Positions 1 through 6,815 of a DNA stretch of 14,249 bases are shown in pieces. The stretch spans positions 1-14,249 of the forward strand of contig CANIXE010000017.1 in the NCBI GenBank assembly GCA_947470885.1, given 5' to 3'. The position numbers were made by a program, and so were the translations under genes. The stretch is from Planctomycetota bacterium (lineage in GTDB: Bacteria > Planctomycetota > UBA11346). Each line of letters opens with the position of its first letter. Within the stretch, counting starts at the first letter, position 1. Below the pieces are notes generated by a model. It was given only the letters and a program-made list of their open reading frames with translations. It did not search any database and was not told the DNA's origin.

Positions 1-1008
1 GAAATGCAATTCAGGATCTTCGGGGGACAGCCCAATCACCGTGTTCAGGTCCTCCAGGGCGGCATCCAGCTCGCCGGCATCCTTGCCCACCTGGATCAGC
101 TCGAGGTATAGTTCCACCGCCCGGGCGGCCTGATTCAGCTCTCCGCAGATCTCCGCCAATGGGCGCATGACTTCAGGTTGCCGGGAATGCTGAAGGGCGC
201 TTTCCAGCAGATCCTTGGCCTTCTGCAGCTCGCCGGCGTCCCGCATGGTCATCGCATCCTGGACCACCTCTTGGGTGGATCGGGGACGGGCGACGTTGGC
301 CACCACCATCTGGGCGACGATGGCAAAGACGTCGAAACGGGTGGCGCCGATGGTTTTGGCGATGTCGTCCAGGGTGTGCCGGCCATCCAGGTAGCGCAGC
401 ACCTTCATCATTTCGGGATCGGTTTGGATCTCCCGGAGGTTGCTCCGGCCGTCGTTGTCCACCAGGAACAGCAGGTCGTCCCGGGGGATCACCGCCCGGA
501 TCCGCTCCCACTCGTCCTTCCGGCGGGTGGCTTCCATGATCAGCTGGGGCGTGGGCACCCGGGCCTCGCCCATCTCGATCAGATCCCCGGCGAACAGTTC
601 CTGGGGCGGGTCACCATCTTCGAAGGACAGTTCTCCATCATCTGCCTCGAACAGTGGGCAGACGATCTCCTCGATGCACCAGGCGCTCAGATCATCCAGC
701 TCTTGCTCGGCGATGAGGCCGCTGCCCAGAACCAAGTCCCGGAGGGGCTGGTGGGTCACCAGCAACCGTTCCTTCAGATCATTGGCCTTGGGCAGGGTCA
801 ACAGCCCCTTGCGGATCATCGTCGCCAGGAGGTAGGGCATGCCCTCCACCGGCCGGGCGGTGGCGATCGCGATCTGCCCCGCGTCGAAGAAGATGCGGAT
901 CGTCGACTCCCTGGTGTTCACGGTCAACGTGCCGGTCTGGCGGTTGGCGAGGAACGACTGGAAGAGATCCGCCAGTTGCATGGAACCGAGTTGGCCCTGA
1001 AAACCCAT
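1..1008 (-). CDS. DUF4388 (PatA-like N-terminal) / TPR protein, 3' part cut off by the window edge
   Basis: The minus strand is open from an ATG at 1008 to position 1, giving 336 codons with no stop, so the C-terminus lies outside the window. Residues 1 to about 165 match the DUF4388/PatA N-terminal pattern: a start like MGFQGQLGSMQLADLFQSFL, then the TGTLTV and IRIFFDAGQIAIA strands, and an acidic stretch near 120-135. Residues about 165-250 look like a helical or winged-helix segment. From about 258 there are TPR-like helix pairs (AGELQKAKDLLESAL, then AARAVELYLELIQVGKDAGELDAALEDLNTVI). There is no signal peptide or membrane segment, so it is probably cytoplasmic. Known DUF4388 proteins are linked to gliding, two-component and other regulatory systems, but the exact role here is unknown. 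The ribosome site is weak. The gene lies 253 bp downstream of priA, separated by repeats. The domain call is good; the function is open. Confidence 0.82.
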   Translation of the reverse strand, partial: MGFQGQLGSMQLADLFQSFLANRQTGTLTVNTRESTIRIFFDAGQIAIATARPVEGMPYLLATMIRKGLLTLPKANDLKERLLVTHQPLRDLVLGSGLIAEQELDDLSAWCIEEIVCPLFEADDGELSFEDGDPPQELFAGDLIEMGEARVPTPQLIMEATRRKDEWERIRAVIPRDDLLFLVDNDGRSNLREIQTDPEMMKVLRYLDGRHTLDDIAKTIGATRFDVFAIVAQMVVANVARPRSTQEVVQDAMTMRDAGELQKAKDLLESALQHSRQPEVMRPLAEICGELNQAARAVELYLELIQVGKDAGELDAALEDLNTVIGLSPEDPELHF

Positions 1009-1261
1009 GGCGGAACTTATGTTGGGTCCTAAGGGGGCTCAAGGGGATAAAACGGGGAATGATGAAGGCTCGAAGGCTTGGAATGATGAATGCTCGAATG
1101 CTCGAATGCGCGAATGCTCGACACTGACGCCCCTTGGGACCTCAGACCGGCATTCGCCAGACCGTGGCGCTGGGCAGGTGCATCCTTGTCGCACATTCGA
1201 GCATTCCTGCCCGTCATTCGAGCATTCCTGCCCGTCATTCGAGCATTCCCCCATTCCCCCA
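1009..1261. repeat. Intergenic GAATGCTC-type tandem and inverted repeat region
   Basis: This 253-bp gap between priA and the DUF4388 gene has no convincing gene. It holds two imperfect 24-bp tandem units (1056-1079 and 1080-1103, 3 mismatches). Overlapping these are four 8-bp GAATGCTC units at 1088-1119 (third copy GAATGCGC). Further on, in the opposite orientation, are two full 21-bp units (1194-1214 and 1215-1235) plus a partial third (1236-1249), each starting CATTCGAGCATTC. That 13-mer is the exact reverse complement of GAATGCTCGAATG at 1088-1100, so transcripts could form a large stem-loop in several registers. No T-run follows the stems, so a classic intrinsic terminator is not supported. 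Confidence 0.8.
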
Positions 1262-3556
1262 TTAACCAGTTACCTGCGGATCCACGTCGATGGTCACCGT
1301 CACGCCCTTCTTTTCAGGCAGTCCACCCTCGGCGGCCAGGCGGTCCAGGAGGGCCTGGGCGGCGCCCCGGCTGGCGCACTTGATGAGGGCGTGCCAGCGG
1401 TGGAGGTCCTTGCCGAAGGCCAGGCTGGCGGGGGTCGGGCCGAGGACCACCGCGCCGTGGCGGGCGGCCTCCAGGCGTTGGGCGTGGTCCTGGGCCACTA
1501 ATTGCACGTTCGCCTGGGATTCCCCGGTCCAGAGAATGCGGATCAACCCGGTGTAGGGGGGGTAGCCGTATTCCTGGCGCTGTTTCAATTCGGCGTCGAC
1601 GAAGGTCTTGGGGCGATTTTCCAGGGCGCAGCGGATGGCGGGGGCGTCGATGTCGTAGGCCTGGACCACCACCGTGCCCGGGCGGTCCGCCCGGCCAGCC
1701 CGGCCGGCGACCTGGGCGATCAGCTGCCAGGTCCGTTCTCCCGCGCGAAAATCTGGAACAGCCAGGCCCTTGTCCGCGCACAGGACGCCCACCACGGTGA
1801 CCTTGGGAAAGTTCAGGCCCTTGGCCACCATCTGGGTTCCCACGAGGCAATCCGCGGCGCCCTCGGCGAACTGCTGGAACAACCGGGCGTGGCCCTGGCG
1901 ACCAGCCACGGTGTCGGCGTCCACCCGGAGCACGGTCATTCCCGGGACGGCCTCGGGGATGGCCGCCGCCAGCTGTTCCGTGCCGATCCCGGTGGTGCCC
2001 AGGGCGTCGGCGGTACATACCGGGCAGTCCTGGGGCCGGGGCCGTCGGGCGCCGCAGTAGTGGCACTTGAGGATACCCTCGGCCTTATGCCAGGTCAGGG
2101 CGATGTCGCAGCTGGTGCACATCACCGCCTGGCCGCATTCGCCGCAGGACAGGATGGGGGCCCAACCCCGGCGGTTCAGCAGGATGATCGCCTGGCTGCC
2201 CGCGGCCTTGGCCTTCACCAGGTGGTCCACCAACACCGTGGACAGGACCGCGGCCCGTTTCTGGGCTTTGCACTCGTCGCGCATGTCCACCAGCACCGGG
2301 GTGGGCAGTTTGCCTCCTGCCGGGCGATTCTTCAGGGACAGCACGGTGTAGCGGGCGGGCTTGCCGTCTTGGGGCCGGGCGTTGTGGACGGTCTCCAGGC
2401 TGGGGGTGGCGCTACCCAGGATCACCGGCACTCCCAGGTGCCCGGCATAGACCACCGCCAGGTCCCGGGCGTGGTACCGGGGGGTGCTCTCCTGCTTGTA
2501 GCTGGGGTCGTGTTCCTCGTCGACGATGAGCAGTCCCGGGGCCGGCAGGGGCGCGAACAGGGCCGAGCGGGTGCCCACCACCAGGTCCACCAGGCCGGCG
2601 GCGATCCGGGCCCAGGCGGCGGCCCGTTCCCCGTCGGTGAAGCCGCTGTGCATGACTTCCGTGCGGGGCAGCCGGGTGCGCACCCGGGCCGCCAGCTGGG
2701 GCGTCAGGCCGATCTCCGGCAGCAGCAGCAGCACCTGTTTTCCTGCGGCAATTACCCGTTCCGCCAGTTCCAAGTAGACCAGGGTCTTCCCACTGCCGGT
2801 GACCCCGTAGAGCAGGAAGGTTTCGTGCCGGCCCGCATCCAGGGCCTTGGCCACGGCCTCCACGGCGACGGTCTGCTCGTTGGTCAGCGGGTGGCGTTCC
2901 ACCTTCGCCCCCAGGCGGATCTCCTGGATATCCTCGGTTTCGATCCGTTGGGCGGCCCCCAGGTCCACCAGCTTGTCGAACACCGATTCCGAGGCCCCGG
3001 TGGCCTCGTGGAGTTCCGTGCGCAGGGTCGGCACGGGGGACATGGCCTCGTACACTTGGCGCTGCCGGGCGGTCAATTTTCCAGCGAAGCCGTCGATCCG
3101 GGCATAGCGGATGCGGATGTCGGGCTTGGCCCCTTCCCGCACCGGTTTGGGCACCGCCCCGGCGAGGAATTCCCCCAGGGAACAGCGGTAATAGCGGGCA
3201 CCCCAGGCGATCAGGCGCAGCAGGTGGGGCGGCAGGCGCACGCCCTCCTGGCGCCCCAGCACCGGCTTGAGGGTGAAGGTCGTGGGCGCGGCCCGGCGTT
3301 CCACGGACAGGGCGAAGCCCCGCAAGGTCTGCCGGCCGAAGGGCACGGTGACACAGTCCCCCGGGGCCACCGGCAGATCTTCCGGGACCAGCCAGGAATA
3401 ATGATCCCGCCCCGGGCAATCCACGGCGATGTCGGCGATCAGCGGCAGTTCGGGGGATTCCGGCACGGGCGGGCACGGTGGCCCGAACGGGCGGCACTCA
3501 AGGGTTGTCCCCCCTCCGTGCCTGCAGGGCGCCGCAATGGAACGCTGGATGTCCAT
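1262..3556 (-). CDS. priA: Primosomal replication restart helicase PriA
   Basis: PriA is the 3'-to-5' DNA helicase that reloads the replisome at stalled forks. All hallmark parts are present in 764 residues (E. coli PriA is about 730). There is an N-terminal 3'-DNA-binding domain (ADIAVDCPGRDHYSWLVP from about 41). Walker A GVTGSGKT is at 251-258, the DEEH box at 346-349 and GSATPS near 381. Eight zinc-binding cysteines are at 471, 474, 480, 483, 498, 501, 511 and 514. Motif VI QVAGRAGR is at 615-622, followed by the C-terminal domain. The ATG at 3556 gives roughly 35 residues before the usual PriA start, and its ribosome site (AAAGAG, about 10 nt upstream) is weak. An in-frame GTG at 3466 would give a more typical N-terminus. 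The upstream region carries an inverted 9-bp-unit array. Confidence 0.97.
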   Translation of the reverse strand: MDIQRSIAAPCRHGGGTTLECRPFGPPCPPVPESPELPLIADIAVDCPGRDHYSWLVPEDLPVAPGDCVTVPFGRQTLRGFALSVERRAAPTTFTLKPVLGRQEGVRLPPHLLRLIAWGARYYRCSLGEFLAGAVPKPVREGAKPDIRIRYARIDGFAGKLTARQRQVYEAMSPVPTLRTELHEATGASESVFDKLVDLGAAQRIETEDIQEIRLGAKVERHPLTNEQTVAVEAVAKALDAGRHETFLLYGVTGSGKTLVYLELAERVIAAGKQVLLLLPEIGLTPQLAARVRTRLPRTEVMHSGFTDGERAAAWARIAAGLVDLVVGTRSALFAPLPAPGLLIVDEEHDPSYKQESTPRYHARDLAVVYAGHLGVPVILGSATPSLETVHNARPQDGKPARYTVLSLKNRPAGGKLPTPVLVDMRDECKAQKRAAVLSTVLVDHLVKAKAAGSQAIILLNRRGWAPILSCGECGQAVMCTSCDIALTWHKAEGILKCHYCGARRPRPQDCPVCTADALGTTGIGTEQLAAAIPEAVPGMTVLRVDADTVAGRQGHARLFQQFAEGAADCLVGTQMVAKGLNFPKVTVVGVLCADKGLAVPDFRAGERTWQLIAQVAGRAGRADRPGTVVVQAYDIDAPAIRCALENRPKTFVDAELKQRQEYGYPPYTGLIRILWTGESQANVQLVAQDHAQRLEAARHGAVVLGPTPASLAFGKDLHRWHALIKCASRGAAQALLDRLAAEGGLPEKKGVTVTIDVDPQVTG

Positions 3557-3580
3557 GACGGAGCGCTCTTTGCGGCGCCA

Positions 3581-3681
3581 GTCCGGTCGTCCGGTCGTCC
3601 ACTATAATTGAGTCTCTCGGGCCTTCCTGTTGAAAACTTGGCTTCAATGACGACCGGACGACCGGACGACCGGACGTTTTT
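3581..3681. repeat. Inverted CCGGTCGTC array with 19-bp arms, T-run and TATAAT in the spacer
   Basis: The left arm GTCCGGTCGTCCGGTCGTC (3581-3599) is the exact reverse complement of 3649-3667. Each arm is built of a 9-bp tandem unit, and the right side continues for a further 9 bp (3668-3676) before TTTTT at 3677-3681. The 49-nt spacer contains TATAAT (3603-3608), but no good -35 box is visible 17 nt upstream on the plus strand. The element sits between the divergent priA and thioesterase genes. It could be a mobile palindromic repeat, or an arm-plus-T-run structure acting as a plus-strand terminator or attenuator. The pairing is certain; the function is not. Confidence 0.8.
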
Positions 3682-3721
3682 ATTGAGGTACCCTGCCCGT
3701 GCCTGTTGTCTGGCCACCCAA

Positions 3722-3758
3722 ATGCTGCACTTGGCAGGGGCCAACGGGGGTGCAGCAT
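3722..3758 (+). promoter_or_regulatory. Hairpin directly upstream of the thioesterase start
   Basis: ATGCTGCAC (3722-3730) pairs with GTGCAGCAT (3750-3758). Inside it, TTGGC (3731-3735) pairs with GCCAA (3740-3744) around an AGGG loop, with a 5-nt bulge on the right side. The stem ends 5 nt before the chosen ATG at 3764, and the G-rich bulge (CGGGG) could hold the ribosome binding site. This might tune translation initiation. It may equally be a chance or repeat-derived palindrome. Confidence 0.4.
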
Positions 3759-3763
3759 CCCCC

Positions 3764-4252
3764 ATGCCCCTCGTCACCCAGCCCTACCGCTTCCTCCTCG
3801 ACGACATCGATGCCGCTGGCGTGGTTTTTGGCCCCCGGCTGATCGCCATTGCCCACCGGGCGGCGGAAGAAGCCCTGGCCGAGGTGGGGCTGGATTTTGC
3901 GGCCGTTCTGAAAGAAGGCCGGATCGCCCTGCCCATCGTCAAGATCGACGCCGAATTCCGCGCGCCGATCCACCACGGCGATCAGGTCAACCTGGGGATC
4001 TGCTGCACCCGCATCGGCGGCGGCAGTTTCACCATGACCGTCACGGTGATTTCCGCGACGGGGCAACTGATGGCGAGGATCTCCCAGATCCAGGCGGCCA
4101 TCGACCTCGCCACGGGCAATGGCATGACCCTGCCGTTGTCCCTGCGCAATCACTTGGTGGAACTGACCCTGGAGGGGACCGTGCCGCCCCCGCCGTCGTC
4201 CGCCCCCACCGCCCCGCCTTCCCAAGAAATCGCGGCCTGGGGCCGGGTCTGA
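3764..4252 (+). CDS. Hot-dog fold acyl-CoA thioesterase, 4HBT / DHNA-CoA hydrolase type
   Basis: This 162-residue protein has the size and motif of single-domain 4-hydroxybenzoyl-CoA thioesterase-family enzymes, which hydrolyse aromatic or other acyl-CoAs in the cytoplasm. The signature LLDDIDAAGVVFGPR (residues 11-25) places the expected catalytic Asp at D16. The central helix follows (IAIAHRAAEEALAEVG), then the strand pattern LPIVKIDAEFRAPIHHGDQV, which resembles DHNA-CoA hydrolases of menaquinone or phylloquinone synthesis. The C-terminal 25 or so residues are proline-rich and extra. The frame is open upstream to 3608, with possible ATGs at 3608, 3650 and 3722. That extension would encode the repeat array and has no family counterpart, so the start at 3764 is preferred. 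It is the only plus-strand gene between two minus-strand units and is flanked on both sides by 9-bp-unit repeats. The true substrate cannot be read from sequence. Confidence 0.85.
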   Translation: MPLVTQPYRFLLDDIDAAGVVFGPRLIAIAHRAAEEALAEVGLDFAAVLKEGRIALPIVKIDAEFRAPIHHGDQVNLGICCTRIGGGSFTMTVTVISATGQLMARISQIQAAIDLATGNGMTLPLSLRNHLVELTLEGTVPPPPSSAPTAPPSQEIAAWGRV

Positions 4253-4271
4253 AGCGCCGCTTCGCGGCGCT
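4253..4271 (+). terminator. GC-rich hairpin directly after the thioesterase stop
   Basis: AGCGCCGC (4253-4260) and GCGGCGCT (4264-4271) form a perfect 8-bp stem with a TTC loop, starting at the base after the TGA. No T-run follows, so termination is only a possibility. It may instead be part of the repeat cluster that continues to 4299. Confidence 0.45.
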
Positions 4272-4396
4272 GGTCCGGTAGTCCGGTCGTCTGGTCGTCA
4301 TTCGAAAGGTCTATCGGCGTGGGCGGATGTGCCTCGAACGGATTCCTCCCGGTGGGGGTCACATGATCCGGTCGACGTATCCTTGGACGACCGGAC
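4272..4396. repeat. Degenerate copy of the inverted CCGGTCGTC array
   Basis: Positions 4272-4299 hold degraded tandem units (GTCCGG, GTCCGGTCGTC, TGGTCGTC). GACGACCGGAC at 4386-4396 is the exact reverse complement of 4281-4291. Arm orientation matches the element at 3581-3681, so the thioesterase gene is bracketed by two such elements. The whole right arm, the spacer and the stop codon (4298-4300) of the minus-strand Lgt-like gene lie inside this element. Confidence 0.65.
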
Positions 4397-5083
4397 ATGG
4401 GCCATCGAATACGACCGATGGAACCATGTTCCACCCGCGAGGACGACCAAGGCCAACGCTAGGAATTGGTACCACGTCAGCCCCAGGGCGATGGGGGGAT
4501 TCTCCCGGGCAAATTCCAGGGCGAAACGCACCACGCCATAGACCGTGAGGTAGATCGCCAAACGGCGGCCGGTGGCCCAGCCCCGGCGGGCCGCCCACCA
4601 CAGGGCCAGGGCGCAACCGGCGTGGAAGGCGGCTTCCATGGGCTGGACGGGGATCCGTCCGTGCCAGGTCCACCACGTTTCGGTCACGCAGGTCTGACCG
4701 GCGCAGCAGCCGGCGCTGGTGCAGCCCAGGCGGCCAAACGCCAGGGCGAGGGCCAAGGGCAGGGCAAAGCGATCCCCCGTGGGGTCGCGGATCCCCCGCC
4801 GCCATTTCACGGCTTCCACGGTGAGCCAGCCCCCCAGCAATCCGCCCAGCACGGTGCGCCCGCCCAGGGGCAGCAGGTCCTTGGGTGCATCCGGTGGCAC
4901 CCAGGCCCAGCCCGCCAGGTCTGCGGGCAACTCGAATAGGAATGCCCCCAAGACTGCGCCGATCATCGCCGCGGTGAACAACGCCTGGCGGTGGGGGGCC
5001 AGTTCGGGGCGGTCGGCGGGCTGGCCCCGGCTAGCCAGGAACGCGGCCAGGATCCCCAGGGCGACCCAGAGCGAGTAGCTCAT
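4298..5083 (-). CDS. Lgt-like integral membrane protein (prolipoprotein diacylglyceryl transferase family relative)
   Basis: The 261-residue protein is strongly hydrophobic with about six to seven predicted membrane segments. It follows the Lgt family layout: GGRTVLGGLLGGWLTVE (74-90), then FGRLGCTSAGCCAG (116-129), then HGRIPVQPMEA, and RFALEFAR near 186-193. True Lgt has GRxGNFxNxE; here the cysteine-rich GRLGCxxxGCC variant replaces it. This marks a paralogous subfamily whose substrate is not established. It starts with ATG at 5083, which overlaps the TGA of the upstream radical SAM gene (ATGA), so translation is probably coupled. The last 45 or so residues (from about 217) are hydrophilic and unlike the family. 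They are encoded partly by the 9-bp-unit repeat (HVRSSKD), so the native C-terminus was probably extended by repeat DNA. A role in modifying lipid or lipoprotein is inferred from family and partner. Confidence 0.8.
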   Translation of the reverse strand: MSYSLWVALGILAAFLASRGQPADRPELAPHRQALFTAAMIGAVLGAFLFELPADLAGWAWVPPDAPKDLLPLGGRTVLGGLLGGWLTVEAVKWRRGIRDPTGDRFALPLALALAFGRLGCTSAGCCAGQTCVTETWWTWHGRIPVQPMEAAFHAGCALALWWAARRGWATGRRLAIYLTVYGVVRFALEFARENPPIALGLTWYQFLALALVVLAGGTWFHRSYSMAHVRSSKDTSTGSCDPHREESVRGTSAHADRPFE

Positions 5084-6507
5084 GGGGCTTGGGTGCCGGC
5101 CCGCAGGGGCGCCAGGACCCGTTGTTCCAGATCATCCCGGTAGAACAGGTTGTAGGTGTCGAAGGGGATGATCCGCCGGCCATCCGGGTGGGCGATGTGG
5201 ACGCAGGATTTGCGCACGTTCCGCAGGTCCAGGCTGTGGCGGTCCAGGAACTGCATGATGATCACCCGGAATACTTGGTCATAGCTGGGGGCGACCGCCC
5301 CCGCCACGGCGCCGATCCCCGGTAGACAGCACAGCAGCCGGTGGAGAGCTCCGGCGGCGGAGTGGGGGCTGTGGTTGGTGCTGAAGGCCTTGAACAGTTC
5401 GGTGCGCAGGCTGGCGTCGGCCTCGTAGACGATGGTGTTCCGCCCACCGTCGATGAGCACCTGGGGATCGATCAAGCCGGTCAACGGCGTCACCTTCCCG
5501 TCCCGTTTCAAGGCATAGGCCATGGCCAGGCAGTCCGGGTGGCAGGGCACCGGGATCAGGTCTTCGGGACGGAAAATCGGTGACTGTTCGAGGATCCTCC
5601 GGCGAACTTCTGACAGCGTCAGCCGATGGATCGCCGGATCGAACCCGTCATTGCGCCCCGCATCCTGGACCGGCTGGAAGGTCACCCCGCGCACGCAGCG
5701 TTGCTGCAAGGCGAAGTCGATGATCCGCCCCAGTTCGCCGTCGTTCAGACCCTTGCGCACGGTGACCACGAGGGTCGTGGATAAGTTCAGGGCATTGAGT
5801 TTCGCCAGGGCCTTTTCCCGCACGCTCCGCAGGTCCGCGCCCCGTAGGGCTTTCAGGGGGGCTTCCTCTAGGGAATCGAATTGGAGGTATACCTCGAACC
5901 GAGGCGCGTAGTCCGCCAGGCGTTCGGCGAAACCCGCCTCGGTGGCGATCCGCACCCCGTTGGTGTTGAGCATCAGGTGGCGGATGGGCCGGCGGCGGCA
6001 GGCATCCAGCACCGCGAAAAATTCCGGGTGCAAAGTGGGCTCGCCGCCGGAGAGCTGGACGATGTCCGGTTCGACTTCGTTGGCGACGATCCGGTCCAAC
6101 ATCCCTTCGATCACCGCCAGGCTGCGGTGGGTCTGGCGTTCCGGGCCGCTGCCGGCGTAGCAAGTGGGGCAGCGCAGGTTGCAGTGGTCAGTGATCTCCA
6201 GCAGGGACAGGCAGCCGTGCTGTTCGTGCTCTGGGCAGATCCCGCAGTCGTAGGGGCAGCCGTAGCGGTGGGCGGTATTGGGTTGGACCACCTGTTCCGG
6301 TGGCTTCAGGAATTTCTCCCGGCCCAGGCGCCAATAGGCCGCATCCTCCGCCACCAGCACCTTCTCAGGTCCGTGCTGGGGACAGCGTTTCAGCAAAAAT
6401 ACTTTTCCGTCCTCGATGACCTCCTTCGCCTGGACGATCCGCAAGCAGGTGGCGCACAGGGCCTGGGTGGCGCCATAAAACAGGTAGGGGCGGACGCGGG
6501 GAGTCAT
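5080..6507 (-). CDS. Radical SAM enzyme of the tetraether synthase (Tes / MJ0619-like) family
   Basis: This 475-residue protein has the Tes/MJ0619 layout. An N-terminal ribbon has CxxC (C18, C21) and CPQH (C42). Next is CPYDCGICPEHEQHGC (C84-C99), an extra iron-sulfur motif. The radical SAM motif CNLRCPTC has C109, C113 and C116, followed by SGGEP near 153-157. Further Cys are in PCHPDC near 322-326. The C-terminal segment SCVHIAHPDG...IPFDTYNLFYR is typical of this group. Archaeal Tes joins lipid tails through sp3 C-C bonds, and bacterial relatives are thought to act on lipids or other substrates. Lipid action here is inference. The ATG at 6507 fits the family N-terminus; an in-frame TTG at 6540 would add 11 residues. 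A CCACGC/GCGTGG hairpin (6512-6527) lies just upstream and no strong ribosome site is seen. It overlaps the Lgt-like gene by ATGA. Confidence 0.85.
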   Translation of the reverse strand: MTPRVRPYLFYGATQALCATCLRIVQAKEVIEDGKVFLLKRCPQHGPEKVLVAEDAAYWRLGREKFLKPPEQVVQPNTAHRYGCPYDCGICPEHEQHGCLSLLEITDHCNLRCPTCYAGSGPERQTHRSLAVIEGMLDRIVANEVEPDIVQLSGGEPTLHPEFFAVLDACRRRPIRHLMLNTNGVRIATEAGFAERLADYAPRFEVYLQFDSLEEAPLKALRGADLRSVREKALAKLNALNLSTTLVVTVRKGLNDGELGRIIDFALQQRCVRGVTFQPVQDAGRNDGFDPAIHRLTLSEVRRRILEQSPIFRPEDLIPVPCHPDCLAMAYALKRDGKVTPLTGLIDPQVLIDGGRNTIVYEADASLRTELFKAFSTNHSPHSAAGALHRLLCCLPGIGAVAGAVAPSYDQVFRVIIMQFLDRHSLDLRNVRKSCVHIAHPDGRRIIPFDTYNLFYRDDLEQRVLAPLRAGTQAP

Positions 6508-6581
6508 GGGACCACGCTGGAGCGTGGGAGGGGAGGGCAAGACGAGGTTTGCCCTGGGGCGCCCGGTGATGGAATGACGTC
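6508..6581. promoter_or_regulatory. Divergent intergenic region with small palindromes
   Basis: This 74-bp gap must carry control signals for the radical SAM gene (leftward) and the small membrane protein gene (rightward). It contains the stem CCACGC/GCGTGG (6512-6527), a spaced inverted repeat GGGCAA (6535-6540) / TTGCCC (6549-6554), and the palindrome ATGACGTCAT (6574-6583), which overlaps the ATG of the rightward gene. These could be operator sites. No convincing -35/-10 pair is visible on either strand. Confidence 0.35.
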
Positions 6582-6815
6582 ATGAATTCAGGTGCCGTTT
6601 TCGGATTTTTACTGTTCATGGTCCTGCCGGCGGCCCTCGCCGCCCTGGCCATTTGGGGCGCCGTGGCGCTCTACCATGTCCGGGAACGGAAACACGGCGG
6701 GCCGGTGTCGAAGATCCTGATTTGGCTGGGCATCCTTGCCCTTTCCACCATCGCCTTCGGCATCGGTAGCTGCTACGCGATTTTTTTCACCGGAAACATG
6801 CGGATTGGCGGATGA
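6582..6815 (+). CDS. Small two-helix membrane protein, function unknown
   Basis: This 77-residue protein has two clear hydrophobic segments: residues about 5-31 (VFGFLLFMVLPAALAALAIW and onward) and about 43-69 (ILIWLGILALSTIAFGIGSC). They are separated by a basic, polar loop (YHVRERKHGGPVSK), consistent with the loop lying in the cytoplasm. I do not recognise the family. The ribosome site is weak (GGA about 10 nt upstream) and an ATGACGTCAT palindrome overlaps the start. Its stop overlaps the next gene's start by ATGA, which supports it as a real translated gene. It is divergent from the radical SAM/Lgt-like pair and might belong to the same membrane-related locus; that link is only positional. 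Confidence 0.6.
   Translation: MNSGAVFGFLLFMVLPAALAALAIWGAVALYHVRERKHGGPVSKILIWLGILALSTIAFGIGSCYAIFFTGNMRIGG

Noticed and set aside
178..1032. 284-codon plus-strand open frame
   Set aside because: It lies antisense to the continuous DUF4388/TPR frame, has a His/Gly/Gln-rich composition typical of a shadow of a GC-rich gene, and shows no family features.
1194..1249. Regular 21-bp units resembling a small CRISPR array
   Set aside because: The units are directly adjacent with no variable spacers, and the core also occurs inverted nearby; no cas genes are in view.
1502..3607. 701-codon plus-strand open frame
   Set aside because: It is antisense to priA, whose motifs are unambiguous; the translated product is low-complexity and has no recognisable domain.
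3608..3763. Upstream ATG at 3608 as the thioesterase start
   Set aside because: The additional 52 residues would be coded by the 9-bp repeat array and a hairpin and have no counterpart in hot-dog thioesterases.
6508..6540. TTG at 6540 as the radical SAM start
   Set aside because: The 11 extra residues do not resemble the family N-terminus; the ATG at 6507 begins at the expected place, although its ribosome site is weak.
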